64,000 nt of DNA from Phytoseiulus persimilis (lineage: Eukaryota; Arthropoda; Arachnida; Mesostigmata; Phytoseiidae). The notes beneath the pieces were generated by a model, which worked only from the letters and a program-made list of their open reading frames with translations, made no database searches and had not been told where the DNA came from. Each line of letters starts with the position of its first letter. Position 1 is the first letter of the stretch. Location: the NCBI GenBank assembly GCA_037576195.1, contig CM075101.1, forward strand, positions 20,460,001 through 20,524,000, given 5' to 3'. A program made the translations under genes and the position numbers. This document shows positions 33,589 to 46,000 of the stretch, one piece after another.

Positions 33589-35508
33589 GAAGCCCGCGAG
33601 CGAAGTGAACGATGCGCTGTTCGTAAAAACAACCTCAGCAGCCGCGGCAGAAGCCGGACCGAATCAATTTAAAATTCAGAACGAGTTCGAAGGGTGGGTG
33701 GGGCGACGGCGACAGCCCCGACCGGGCGGCCGAAATGACGAATGGGCCAAACCAGCCAACAAACCATTCGGTCGACCGACCGGCACCAGCCGCGGGGAGA
33801 GTTCACCAGCCGAGCTCTCGCTCAGAAGACTTGTCCACCTCCGTCATCATCGCCAACAGCAGGGAGCGTATATTTTTTTGCGCAGTGTGTTCACTGGAGG
33901 CAAACCCGGGAATTTCTGATCGGCTTGAAATGAACCGTTGAACCTAGACACCCTCTCAGAGCGGGGACCCAGACACGCGCCGAGGGCTCATCTTCAAGTT
34001 CATGACGCGTCGGAACGCCCGGATGAAAGTACCACAAAGGGGCAAATGATTGATTGTCGATTTGTGTTGCCGGAGACCGACACCCACTTGGAATCAAGGT
34101 GTTCCTTTCCGAACCTCTCGGTGCCAATCGTTCGGCCCTTCGGAATCGATCGCCGACCGATAGCTCGGAGTGAATGTGCTCGTCGCTAGAACAAAAGCTC
34201 TTCTCGGTTGTTGGCTGCCATCGGAGTCTTTTTGGGATGGCCAGTCACCGATGTGGCATCGATGGCAGCGACCACGGCGACAAATGACTTTTGCTCTTCC
34301 TCGTCTAGCACTCGATTCATCTATTCCTCGTCCTCTTCCCTCGTTCGCGAAGGAAGGCAGCTACTCGCGCGAAAAGGTGAAATAGGCAAAGGGATAGGCC
34401 AGAGACAGAACGCTCAACCACAACAAGAAGTCACGGAAAGCTGGTCCGTTCGACCGCTCGTCCGTCCGCCCGCCCGCCCGCTCGCCTGCCTGCCTACCAC
34501 TCTGTCTGTTTGTTGCCTCAACAAGGAGGAGTATTTTCGGCGGAGATTGAACTCAAATTCCAGCTGGCACCGCCAACACATCACCAGCGGTGCCACCCAA
34601 TCCTTCCGAGCCACCCAGAAACACTCAAACTCGGCCGGAATCAGACGACCAATGCCCAATGACAGTGCTCAGGTCGCTTTTAGAGCAGCGAACCGTACCA
34701 GTTGTCAAGGTGCGCACGCCGAACTCGATCCTGTCTTCCATATCTTGATTCACTGGGAAGTTTCGCGTGTTGCCTTCTGATCTGCTTGATATACATGGAG
34801 GCTTCGGAGAGTTTCTTCAATCACTCTTCCGTCCAGAAACGAGCACGGATCTCTATTTTCCCAGCGATTCTGGATCGTGTGGATTCTGCGGAGGGAATTT
34901 CATCGAGTGCCTCCCATCGCTACAAATATTCGCCCGTGGATGGAGTCCGCGCTCCGCGGCAGTAGTTCCCCGCTGACTCCACTGGTGGTCTGGTCGAGGG
35001 ATCCGAGTCGAGAGCTACAGCCGCACTCATGGAACGACGGAACAGGCTTCTAAGCGTCTCCCCTCCAGTCGATAGCGAACGTTTCTTCCTCTATTTAGAG
35101 TCAAAGGGCCAAAGGGTAGATCGGGAATATTCCAGTTCCTGATGCCACTGCTTGGGCGCGGGACAAGTGGGAGACATAGAAGGAGCTTGTGAGGGGCGAT
35201 GGCGGATCGGAGGCGAAACGGGCTGTATGGGACCACCGTCGGACGTACCGAGTGCAGGAGGGTCTGTGTGCACGTGCAACCGACCGTGTCTTCTTCTCTT
35301 TCTCGTGCTCCCCCGACGGCGCCGAACCAAAGGAATAGGGTTCTGCTACTTTTCCCGCCGTCGCCGGAGCCTATTTCGCTCAGGCTGGTATCGAAGCTAG
35401 CAAGCAACTAGGCAGTGGATGCGGGAAGGGCTGCGCGGGATAAGGAATTGGCGGGTCGCATGAGAAGGAGATCCGTTCGAGTAAAAGGGCTGAATGCCAT
35501 GTCGGATT

Positions 35509-35537
35509 GAGAGAGAGCTTTCTCTCTCTCTCTCTCT
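35509..35537. repeat. GA/TC microsatellite pair, self-complementary
   Basis: A GA run (35509-35517) is followed at once by a TC run (35521-35537), so the two can pair as a hairpin with a very short loop. Such mirror or hairpin dinucleotide runs are usually slippage products; GAGA-type factor binding is an alternative. Confidence 0.75.
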
Positions 35538-37963
35538 GTGGATCGATGGACCGATCGGATCCATTTCATTCCGCCCGGAGCACCTCCTTTTCAGTAATCG
35601 CAAGTTTCTCGCCGAAAGAAAACGAGTCTTTCTCGTCGTTGTTCTTCGCCATCTCGTTTGGCGAGCTAACCGGATCGCGGACGGCTCGGGTTTGAGTAGC
35701 TTAATAGTTCACTTTGTTGTTGTTCGATGTCAGCAGCAGGTACGAGAGCGGAGGGGCAAAACTCGCAAGTGGGTGCCGGGGTGGGGAGAGAGGACCCCTC
35801 CCCCTGACGGTCTAGCAGAACGAAACAAGAATACACAGACTCAGCCTACCCGTAAGCCGGCCAGGCTCCGCCAGTCAAAAGCGGCTCTACACCGCCGAAG
35901 ACAGCAGTAGGAGCCCACAATCAACTTCGCTCGGCAAAACATTCGCGCAAGTGAATCCTCACAAAAGAAAGGAAGGCATCGTCGTCGCAAAGCGAAGGCG
36001 TCAAACGCATTCAGGTACAGCAAGCAACTGATATTGACAGCCGATCTTTTCGTGATAAGTTGTTTGGGCAGGAGACGGGCCGCTTGAAGCCTCGACAGAG
36101 AAGCACTCGTGAAGCACGAGACTTCTCCTCTCCAGAAAGCGGGCCCAATTATCATTTTATCAATCAGTCGGTTCGTTCGACGACGAGGGCTCGGAACATC
36201 GTGTTCGGTCGGTTGGGACCGGTGTCGGTGCTAATCGGTTATACCTTCGAGTGAGAAAATTCCACATCGGACCGTGTCCACACAACGATGAACATCATCG
36301 ATAGCGGAGATTGAATGGGCGAAGATGAATTCATTATTTTGATGCGCACCCAAGGCACGATTTGTCGACATTTCGCCGGTACTCCGCACCTGGTGATCAG
36401 AGGGGGCAGACCGAGGGCCGCGAATGTCGCAGACTTTGCTTCGATCCGCTCTCGAAAGTCGATCTCGCTCATGTTTTCCCCGACCGATTCCGAACCGTCG
36501 TCGTTCGATTAGCGTTTCGCCGCGGGCGTTGCGACATTGGAAGCGAGACTTGCTCGCTGTATCGCTCCAACGCTATGACGGGAGCGAATCGATTCCGTGG
36601 AAACGCTTCCGGAAGATAGGTGAGGCCTTATGGCGTCCTCTGTGGCCGGACTTGAACGCCAGGGCGTTTCGCTCCCCGCGTGGATGGACCCCAAGGAGCC
36701 TTGCCGACGACACGTTCTCCGCCAGAAGAACTCGCGGCAACGTTAGTCTCGAAAACCGACGATGCGACCGCGGATATCGCTGCGGAGCGATTGTTGCTCG
36801 CGCTGGCACAGCGATCGTCGCTGGCCGAAATCTGTTTGGCAAATGTCCGTTGGGTGAGTTATGAATAGGCATCACTCACACGGTGATGTATCCAATGGTT
36901 TATGACGCCCTGCGTCGCCCGATAGCGGTATGAGTAATGACTGACTTCGAGAGTTGCTTTTGTTTTTCTTTTTCCCACCCGCTACTCAGCCCGGCTCGGT
37001 CTGTCCCGTCATCCAGGGCGACCCACCGACCGACAGTCAGTCAGTCAATCAGTCAAAACAAAATATGTTGCGCGGGCCCTTTCACAACGATCATCCAAAG
37101 TTCGCTCATTACACGTCAGAATAGACCCTGCTCGATGATTCCGACTCCCCCCGATAATGCGCTCGCGGGTTTTGCCCGATGAGCTGTCTGACCTTGGGAG
37201 TGAGGACAGAGGATCGAGTTGGCAGGTTTCGTTTCAACGTATTTCCCCCATCCCCGCTAGCGTCTCCTCCACTTTCGGGTCGAACATCCGCGGTGTGCCC
37301 ATCGAAAATCAATCGACTATTCCACCGGACCAAATATTCAGATGTCTAGTAGGATCAGACGTTGGAGGGTGTTCTTCCGTTCCGATCCTGTTAGGGCAGA
37401 CGAGAGAAGCCATCCGTTGAAGATTCACGGTGGGCCGCGCCTCGTCCCCGTCCTCGGATAACCTCTCCTTCACTTGGCGCTCACTCGATCCCTCGGTGCT
37501 GGCTTCAACCAGGTGCTTCACTGTGTCATGTTCCCAGTCGGACCAGCCGAGCTGGTCGCAGAAGCCCGGACGAAACGAACATCAAATACTGCCAACAGAC
37601 GACACTTTGTTTGACGCGCTCTAATGATCGCGGCCTTATAATCACAGAAACACACGGACCTACGAACTCTTAGCCGTGCGCGTCAACAAACGATACACGG
37701 GGACGTGAACGGACGGTTGTAGATTGGGCTTCGGGAATCATCTTTTCCGCCAGCAGCAGCATCCCGAAATCCAAGAGCAGGCAGGAAGGAGTTTTATTTG
37801 TTTATTGTTCAAGTTGCTCTGGGCCTCAACAGGCTGGTCGACTTCGCCGCCCCACTAAACGATCATCGTGTTTCGGATGATGCGTTGACGACGATGACGA
37901 GCTAGCTCGCTCGCCCGCCCGCCCGACTAACCGCGAGCTCGTCTGCTATTCCCCGCTGATAAT

Positions 37964-37996
37964 CATGATGATGATGATGATAATAATAATAATAAT
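37964..37996. repeat. ATG/ATA trinucleotide microsatellite
   Basis: A run of ATG units passes into a run of ATA units (ATGATGATGATGATAATAAT and further), then ends in AATGGTGACG. It sits next to a degenerate CTCGCCCG tract (37901-37925). Confidence 0.85.
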
Positions 37997-40900
37997 GGTG
38001 ACGATGGAAAAATAATGAGGCAGTCGATAAATCAGCCAGAGCAGAAAAAATGACTGCAGTGACTTATTCATTATGAAAGCATTCGAGGGAACGACCGACA
38101 GTTGGGATCAAGGTTGGAATCGGGGCGAATCGGTGGTTCGGGCCATCCAGCTGACGGGACAGTCCAAGATTACCGCTCGAATTCGTACGTCGCAACATTG
38201 GGAAACGACAAATGGAATATTTGGTTTCGAGGAAAAAATCGCATCCTCCCGAAGCCCTAATTTATGATTCATGAGGTCCGAGAACGGAATCCAGTCCTAT
38301 CTTGTCGTCGGTCGACGAACCTGAATTCCGCCTGCCTGCATTACGGGGGCGCCGGCGAACGGACCCATGGTTTCGAGTATCTCTGAGCATTCGTGGGTGG
38401 GGAATCGACGGCACGGATGGATGGACGGCCGAGGAGAGAGTGGAACGGGGCACTGGGTGAAGAGCCACTTGAGATAAGGGAACATAAGGAAGCCAGTTCG
38501 CAAGACTCTCGGTGGAACAGAATGGAACTAGTCGAGAGAGTATGTAAAATGAAGCTCGTCGTCGTCGGTCTCCGAAGGGTTTTCAAGGAGCTCTTCTCGA
38601 GAAAAACGGTCCAATACGGCGATTCGAGAGACGGAGGGGCGAGGCTAAACGGATGAATCCGATACCGTTCAAGCAGTGCGTCCTCTTCGAGCATTGCCGA
38701 CCGGTCATCGATAACTTTCAGTTTTTGCCACGTGCAGGTCCTCTTCTAACGATATCATTGCGAACTCTCACGCTCCGGGGCGTCTCACGCTGGAAACTCG
38801 CTCCGAAATCATGCTCGAGCTCCGTGCGTGGCGATGAAGACCGAATCACGGATGATCTCTCGTCGAGACCGTTCCCGCAGTTCCTGAAGTTGAGCGGCAA
38901 GGGACACTCTCGTCCCGGAGGGACCAACACGATCTTTCCCGCTACTGGATGCGAGTTGGCAGCTGATCAAAAACAATAAAAGCGCAATGTTCGTGTTCGA
39001 TGTTGGATTTTGGTCAGGGCGATCGTTGTCGGAGAAAAATGTTCGATGACGAGAACTCTTTCATTGTTTGAGGGCCGCGCGGTCCGTGGTGGTCGCCTGG
39101 CTGCGGCACCGACTGTCAGACGGGAGTGATGTTGGTTGACCCTCACCATTCGCAGTGGAGTCTTCGGAGGCCGGAGGAGTTCTCGCGAACAAATCCTCTC
39201 GAGATCCTCGCCTTGTTTTCTCTTCTGTAGGTTTTAGCTCGCCGATCTCCATCACTCGACCTCCCTCCGTGCTAATCCCGTCGTTACCCCAGAGAACAGG
39301 AGTCCTCTCTCCCTCTCGAATGCACACACGATAATCCGCGCGCTGACCAGATGTTGAGTTGCGAGCTCCGTGCTCGAACCAGAAACACCACGCTGCAGTT
39401 GTCCGACTGGAGTCAACTATCACAAAGACGAGGGCTGACCTCGACGAGTTTGATTCTGTTCAGCACCCGAGACTAAGGTCGAATCAAAGTCGCGCTCTGA
39501 ATCTAGTTCGGTCGGGAGTCTGAGGCCTTGAATGCCCGACTCGCTCCGGATAGCCGTGTGAGCTCGTTTCGTAGAAAAAAAAAAGTCCGACTTGCGTTTC
39601 AGGGGTGGAAATTTTACCAGCAGGATCGGAGAGGGAGGAGATCCTCTTGTCGGAACCAAGAGACCTTGCTCGGAACCATGATTTGAGGAAACGCGTGCTC
39701 CTCAACTGTCAGTGATTCGCGCGGGGTTCCCGCTCTCGGCTCGAGACGCGCAAACGGCCCCGTGAAGCGATGACGTCCGAATGGCCGCGAGAAATAGAAA
39801 GATGGATAGACGGACGGACAGACAGACTCGTGGCTGAGCGGGACAGCCAACGAAACTTGATAACTTCATCAGATGACTTCTGTGCGTCCCTGGCTCATCT
39901 GTCAGCTGTTTCGCGCTTGCCCCCGCCAAGCGAACGACTCACCGAAAACGAGCTAGCGAGAAAACTCCGCGTGCCCCTGTGGTGTCATGGTTGCCGCTGT
40001 CGCCATAGCTGCAATCATTTTGACCGGACGGTCAGCCGGTAGTCTTCTGCGGCCGCGTTCAGAGGTCTCTTCTGTTAGGTAATTATATCTCGTGTGTACA
40101 GACAATGATGGCAAACTTGCAGCGGTATTGTTCTGTCGCACGGGCGGGGCGGTGGGAACACGAAGGGAGGGAAGAACACAGACGACGTTGTTCGTCTTTT
40201 ATTCATTGCGCCGTCTTCAAAATCTCTCGTCTGGGATCTTTATGATTTTTTTCCTGAAAAAAATGTTCCTTATCTTTGATGAGGATGCAGTCGTTTGTAA
40301 TCTGTCTTGCGTTCGCATTCGCAGATTCGCAGAAGGGTCGCAATAAAAACTCCGAGATCCTTGCTCTCTCGTCGGAAGACTCTTCGTTCGTGAAACGGAA
40401 TTCCGCGAGTTTCCATGTCGTCGTCAAGGGCCTAACACGGTGCGGGTCTTGGTCCCGCCGCCGAGCTCATCCTCCGTTACGAACGAGACGCGGCGTCCGA
40501 GACAGGCGGGATACGGAGTTGGAACGATGCTGATGATAACGATCGAGTCAACGGCTGCGACCGATCCACTCAGAGGTCAAACGATATAATTTAATCGAGG
40601 TTTCGCGCCTTCGTTTGTTGTTCTCTCCATTGGAGACTTCGTTCTCACTCGATCCAAGCAAATTCTTGTCAAGAAGTCTGTGGCGCGCCTGGGGACGCGA
40701 TGAAATCGGGAGCCGTCAGGAGAGCTCGCTCGGCGCGAGCCGTTTCCAGGCCCACCCGGTTCCAAAGAATTCGTAACGATCTCATCGAAGATTCAGAACG
40801 GTTTTCGGCACAACCAGAAGCTCCCGAGAATTCTTTCCCTGCTTGGGATTTTCCAACGCTGAATCGACACAGTTCTAGCCTGCTCGGGAGGAATCCGTCC

Positions 40901-43040
40901 CTCGTGCTATGGTCAGCCCAGACCCCCCTCTTGCCCCACACCTTTTCTCAAAACGGTACCTCCGCCGAAAATTCAAAAGCGGGAATTTCTTTTGTCTTCT
41001 GAAGGCTATGATTTTCGATTCGAAAACGACCAGAAAACAGCTGGCGATCGATGTAGATGAGTTCTCTGCAGTCGATTTTTACTATACATTACCTCCTCGA
41101 CGTGGAAATCACGGCAGCCGGTGAGTTGTTGCTGCCTCGGAAAGTCGAAATCGGCATCAATTCAATTCAACGACGCAAACTAGATTCTTCTCTGATTATA
41201 TCACGCTTTTTGGAACTTACATGAGTAGATTCCGTGCATTTCTGTGTCCTGGCGCCTTCAACGCAAGGTCGTGAGAGGTGAATTCCCTTCGGTTTGAAAA
41301 CAACTTTCTTTTCGTTCGTCGTTTCGACCGTTTCCGACTTGCGGCTATGGTCTTGGTTGGGTTTGGTGGGAGGGTCGCCATCTGACTGACTGACTGACTG
41401 ACCGCTCAGTGCGTCCGTCCGTGTGTCGTTTCTTCCATCGGATCCATCTGACTGCTTAGCGAGCGGACAGCCGTCCTTTACGCCGTCCCGTCGGGAGGCA
41501 AGTGCTCACCGAGCTGACCGTAAGAGTGTTCAGCAAGCGAATTTTAGGTCCTTTGTGCGGCGGCGGCGCGACTAACCTTGCCGCACCCGTCTTTATTTCC
41601 AGATGCATTTTTCTATTCTCCCTCCCGCAACAAAAGCACGAAAGACATCTAAAGAGCGTGGGTCAGTCATCGCTGATTGCGGCAGCGGCCGAAGGAAACT
41701 CCTCGTCCTTGGTACACTTCAACCACGGATGAGTTTGCTCACGATCGACCTCTCCCGTGCGCGGTTCCTCTGTCCGCTCGGGCATCCGTTCCGATGACGG
41801 CTCGGAGTCAATGCAAACAATGACTCCCCGGGATTCGGGGCATGGCTTCACCGGCTCGTCATCGCCCCGCGGTGGTTGGGCACCTTCGACAGAGGTCCAA
41901 ACCGAAGCACGCGGAGATCGAGGGTCGCTTGTCCGGCTGATTCGAATATTCACTGGTCGTGAATCACATCGCATGCCGGTCCCGGAAGCTCAGGCTCGAA
42001 ACGTGGATTCCTCTCCGACTTACACTCCGTTTTATGACACATTTATCGAGCGAAACGTTAACGGTCGATATCACTATTTAATTGACCTAGATGCGGATCG
42101 GCTGACTCGACTACGGACTATCTCGAAGACAGCCTACGTCTGAACGGGCCCGAGTGCGCGGGTCCCGATTCGAATTTTCCCATCGGAAACGTCCTCGGAG
42201 CTGTCCGAACCCACTCAGGAGACATCAGCGATCGGTTCTCGTCACATATGCCCAAGGAAGCAGCGACTTGTCGACGAGGTTTCGATTTCTTGAATCCGCG
42301 GGATTTACTTCGTCGTGGGCTGTTGGGAGCATCGAAGGAGGGACAGCGATTCGAGTCGTATTTTCGGCACCGTTGAACTTTGGTTTTTGCTCGATTGTGG
42401 CTTACCCTTTGGCAGGAAGGCAACGCAAGGGCTGAATCAATATTTCATGACTGACTGTGAGGTTCCAGCGATCGGAGGATCTCTTGAAATAGAACTTTGC
42501 CAAAGAGAATCTACGCTGACGTCTTCTTGAGAGTCGTGGTGGTCGGCGAAGATTTTCGGAAAAGTTCCGTTAGGAAACCTCCTGCGATCAGGTGGTAAGA
42601 CGGAACATTTTTTTGCCCGCTGGCAGCTCTCGCTGTTGACTCTCGGAGCTTCATTAGACTTTCAGCGTTTCATTAGGAACTCGTGACTTCATCATCGTTG
42701 AACGATCCAAAGCCCGCGGATGAATAAATTGGATCGAGGGTGAAGTTGCTCGTCCATGATGATAGGACTTGTTCAAAAAATGCTCTCGCTGGGATCATAG
42801 GATGGAGTTTGTCCTGGTGTTATTTAAACGGCAGCAGATGTCACCGACCCGCGACGAGCCTTCGAGCCAGTAAACCCGGGCTGTGGGGGGCGGGAGGCAT
42901 CTGTCGACATTGGGAACAATTTTCTTGCGGATGGTGGTGGTGGAACTCGCCTCGTGATGGACGGCTTTTGCCTCCTTTTTTCCTTTTTCTCCTCATCCTA
43001 ACCCCAAGCAATAATGTATTCTGTTCAGGCATCGTTCCTT
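37997..43040. other. No recognisable gene
   Basis: Short, overlapping frames on both strands without domains. A GACG/GACA run lies near 39806-39825 and an A9 run near 39576. The CTGA microsatellite is listed separately. No RNA genes or transposon ends were recognised. Confidence 0.45.
41382..41402. repeat. CTGA tetranucleotide microsatellite
   Basis: Five CTGA units, the same unit class as GACT at 13441-13459, followed by GTCCGTCC-like degenerate copies. Confidence 0.85.
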
Positions 43041-43076
43041 CCCCCCCCCCCCCCCTACCCCTCCCCCCGCCCCCTC
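43041..43076. repeat. C15 homopolymer and C-rich tract
   Basis: Fifteen consecutive C residues (43041-43055) followed by TACCCCTCCCCCCGCCCCCT, making a 36-nt almost pure pyrimidine tract that can adopt i-motif or G-quadruplex structure on the opposite strand. Confidence 0.9.
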
Positions 43077-46000
43077 ATTCGCCTCGCTGCCCTCCTCAAG
43101 TTTGGTCCCTTCTCCTGTTGAAACTGGATGTGCGCCGGCAGTGGAGGATGGGCCGTCTGCTCTCTGTGCGTCCGTCTGCTTCAGAACGGTTCCGATAGCT
43201 GGTTGCTTACTCACTTTTGGCTCTTCACAAACAACGCGCGGACCTGCGTGAAATTTTGAAATCCACGTCGCCGGCATTGAGGGAGCTCGGAGCGAACGCA
43301 CCTTCTCTCTCACTCCCCGCTCGAAGAAAGAACGACGGACAAACGAGGTGTGCCTAATGCTAGTGATGCAACTTTCGATCGAAACTCGCTCGGATGCTTG
43401 TTCTTCAGAAGGTTCGCTTGTTTATGACTCTTTGTTCGGGAGGCTGTTCGCCGTTTTATTCCCGCACGCCGCCCTAAAGCTTATTCCTGCGATGATCCCT
43501 TTGACCGAATAACGAGACGGGGAAAGCCACGAGAGTCGGGATTGGAGGACTGGGATTCCGCTCGGGATCTTCCTCGACCAGGGAGCCGTGTGAGGTGATC
43601 TCCGAGAGGACCATCGACATGAACCGGGGTGCCCTTGTTGGACAATGAGCTCCGGCGTTCGAGCGTTCGACAAATCAGAGGCTCGTTGTCGGCGAAATTT
43701 CGGGACACTCTAACCGTGCTTCGCGGAATTTCGTTCCGTCCGGAGCAGAAAAACGAAAAGCCATCGATGTTTGCCAGTAGGATGAAAAATAAGCGGAGTT
43801 GCTCGAAAACCAAATGCAGAGGGAAGGAACGGAACGAGAGAAGTCCATCAGAAACCACCAACGAGCTGGCAGACAGGCTGGCTGGCGAGCGAGCGAACAG
43901 CAAGCCCAAGCGGTCGGATGGCTCACTGGCTAAAAATCATGGACTTTATTAGCGCCTGATTGATTGGCTTTCAGTCGCGGAGTCGAGTCAATAGCAGCAT
44001 CGGCGGCGGCAACAACAACAACGACGCCAGACGAGAAGAATCCCAAGTCACGACGACCAGAAGAGTGAGCGGAAAGAGCAACCGAACGGCCGGCGCGCTT
44101 ACGGCCTGAGCTGGCTCGCCTGGCATTTCGCTGGCCGGCCGGACGGACGGCCTGGCTGCAGCGGACTCGACGGACCGGCGTGCTTTGCTGAAGAAAAGTT
44201 CATTATGTTTAGGCCTCATCGACTTTGAGAACTCCATCGTCGAATTCTCATTTATTTCTCCTCTATTTTTCTCTGCTGCCTGCACGACGTGCAAGAGGAT
44301 GAGCCGAAATAGAAGAGGAAGGAAATGAAGCCTCTTTAGCAACGAGTCCAACCCCGAATCCGCGGCTCCAGAAAGGGTCCGCGGCGGTCTTGGCCGCCGC
44401 CTTGATTGTCGCTCCGTAACCCTTAATGGAATCACTGAGGTTTTAGTGGGTTCCTGTTGAACGTTTTTTCTCCCCGCTCAACTTTTTGAGCCTCCAATCG
44501 AAACTGTGAATCAAATCCCATCAACATTGCTCGGCGTTCTTTGGTAGCTGGACGATCCGATCGGTCTCGTAAGGAGGAAGGAGCCGAGCAAAATGGGATG
44601 CTCCTATGCCTTTGTGGTGAAACTCGAGATAGACACCGCCATCATCGATGAACGTCACGATGAAAGGTTCCCTAAGTGAGTCAACGATGAGAATCCTTGG
44701 TGACGATGGACGACTTTGATCTGGATTAACGACTTTGACTGAGATTCACGATGAAAATAGATGACCGCGATCTGAATTGACGACGAAGATTGATTCCGGT
44801 GATTAAAATCGATGTCGATGACCACGGGAACGCGCAGCCGACGGAACAAGAAATCTTCTTCTTTTTTTTGTTTCTGTCCGCGGCTGTTTATGCTTCGCTT
44901 CTTCGTCGTCTTGACTCGCTCTCCCGTTGTTCTGCTTTGTAAATTAAACAAACGCTGGACCTATCTCATGCTGTCTATATTTCGTTGGGTCGTTTGAAAA
45001 CTCAACGACGACGACGACAAGACGGCGACGAAGACGAGAGGAGGAGGGAATCAGGACTTATCCAATATCCAAAAGCCAACATCGCTCACTCTGCGGGATA
45101 CCGAAAGAAGTTGGAACGGCGGCGGGAGCACCGGCGGGATGAGAATAATAATAAGTAGAAAGAACGGATGGACAGAAAACAGAAAGAGAGAATCTGCTTG
45201 CTGCTCTTCATGTTTCTGTTGTACAGCGAGAGAATGTTTGTTTGTTTGTGTGTCTGGTGATTGGCTCCACCTCTCTCCTCGAATCAGCTGTCGAACGGAA
45301 CAATTTCGTTCCCTCTTTCTTTCGTTCTGAAACTGAAATTAGCTATTTGAAACTATTCCCTTCGACTCCAGCTCGTCGCGCCGCCGGAGGTTCGCTGCGC
45401 CTCGATTTCTGCTCGACGAATAATTTTTCGAAACTCGATCTGAACGCGAAAAACTCTGGGAAAAGCGAATCGAGACAGGGGAACTCGGTATCGAGCGAAA
45501 ACTCAGGAACGAGCTGGAAATGAGTTCTCGAGGGTCTTGAGAATGCCCAACGTTCGTCAAAGGGTGTCGCGTTTCAATTCCATCAGCAAACTCGCGAAGA
45601 GTAAATATTTATCAATAGAGTTACCAGGTGTCCATTGAAAGGTCGAGAAATTCATTCTGTGAACATTTCATTACGCCACGCGCCTTATTATGAAATGGGA
45701 TCTCATTATTCAATGTGGTTCTCGTTTCAAGAGGAACATGTTTCGCATCTACAAGACGCACGCTTCATCTTCGGAACGGTCGTCTTCGACGCTGCATCGA
45801 GATCTAAAATAGCAAATGAACATTTACTCAAAGAACTCGAGGCCCGACAGAATGACGTCCGGCGGTTTCGAAAAGAGTTGTGGTGCTGTGCGGAGAATAA
45901 TTCACTTTGAAGTAATGTTTGAGTTATTTCCGCTAACAGCTCACTTATGGAGATGGTTGTTGTCATCGTTTGTCGCCGAAGTTGACGGAAAAAATGTTGT

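Larger units (their letters stand above)
30105..37963. other. Long stretch without recognisable genes; tetranucleotide tracts
   Basis: Period-4 degenerate tracts lie at about 31686-31760, 32750-32945, 33569-33588 (CGAA x5), 34443-34514 and 37901-37925. Frames up to 190 codons overlap on both strands without recognisable domains. A + frame at 36656-36853 ends at GTTGG|GTGAGT, a perfect donor, but lacks a convincing acceptor. Confidence 0.45.

Noticed and set aside
36656-36853. Possible exon ending at GTTGG|GTGAGT
   Set aside because: The donor is excellent, but no pyrimidine tract or acceptor precedes the open segment and no domain is visible.
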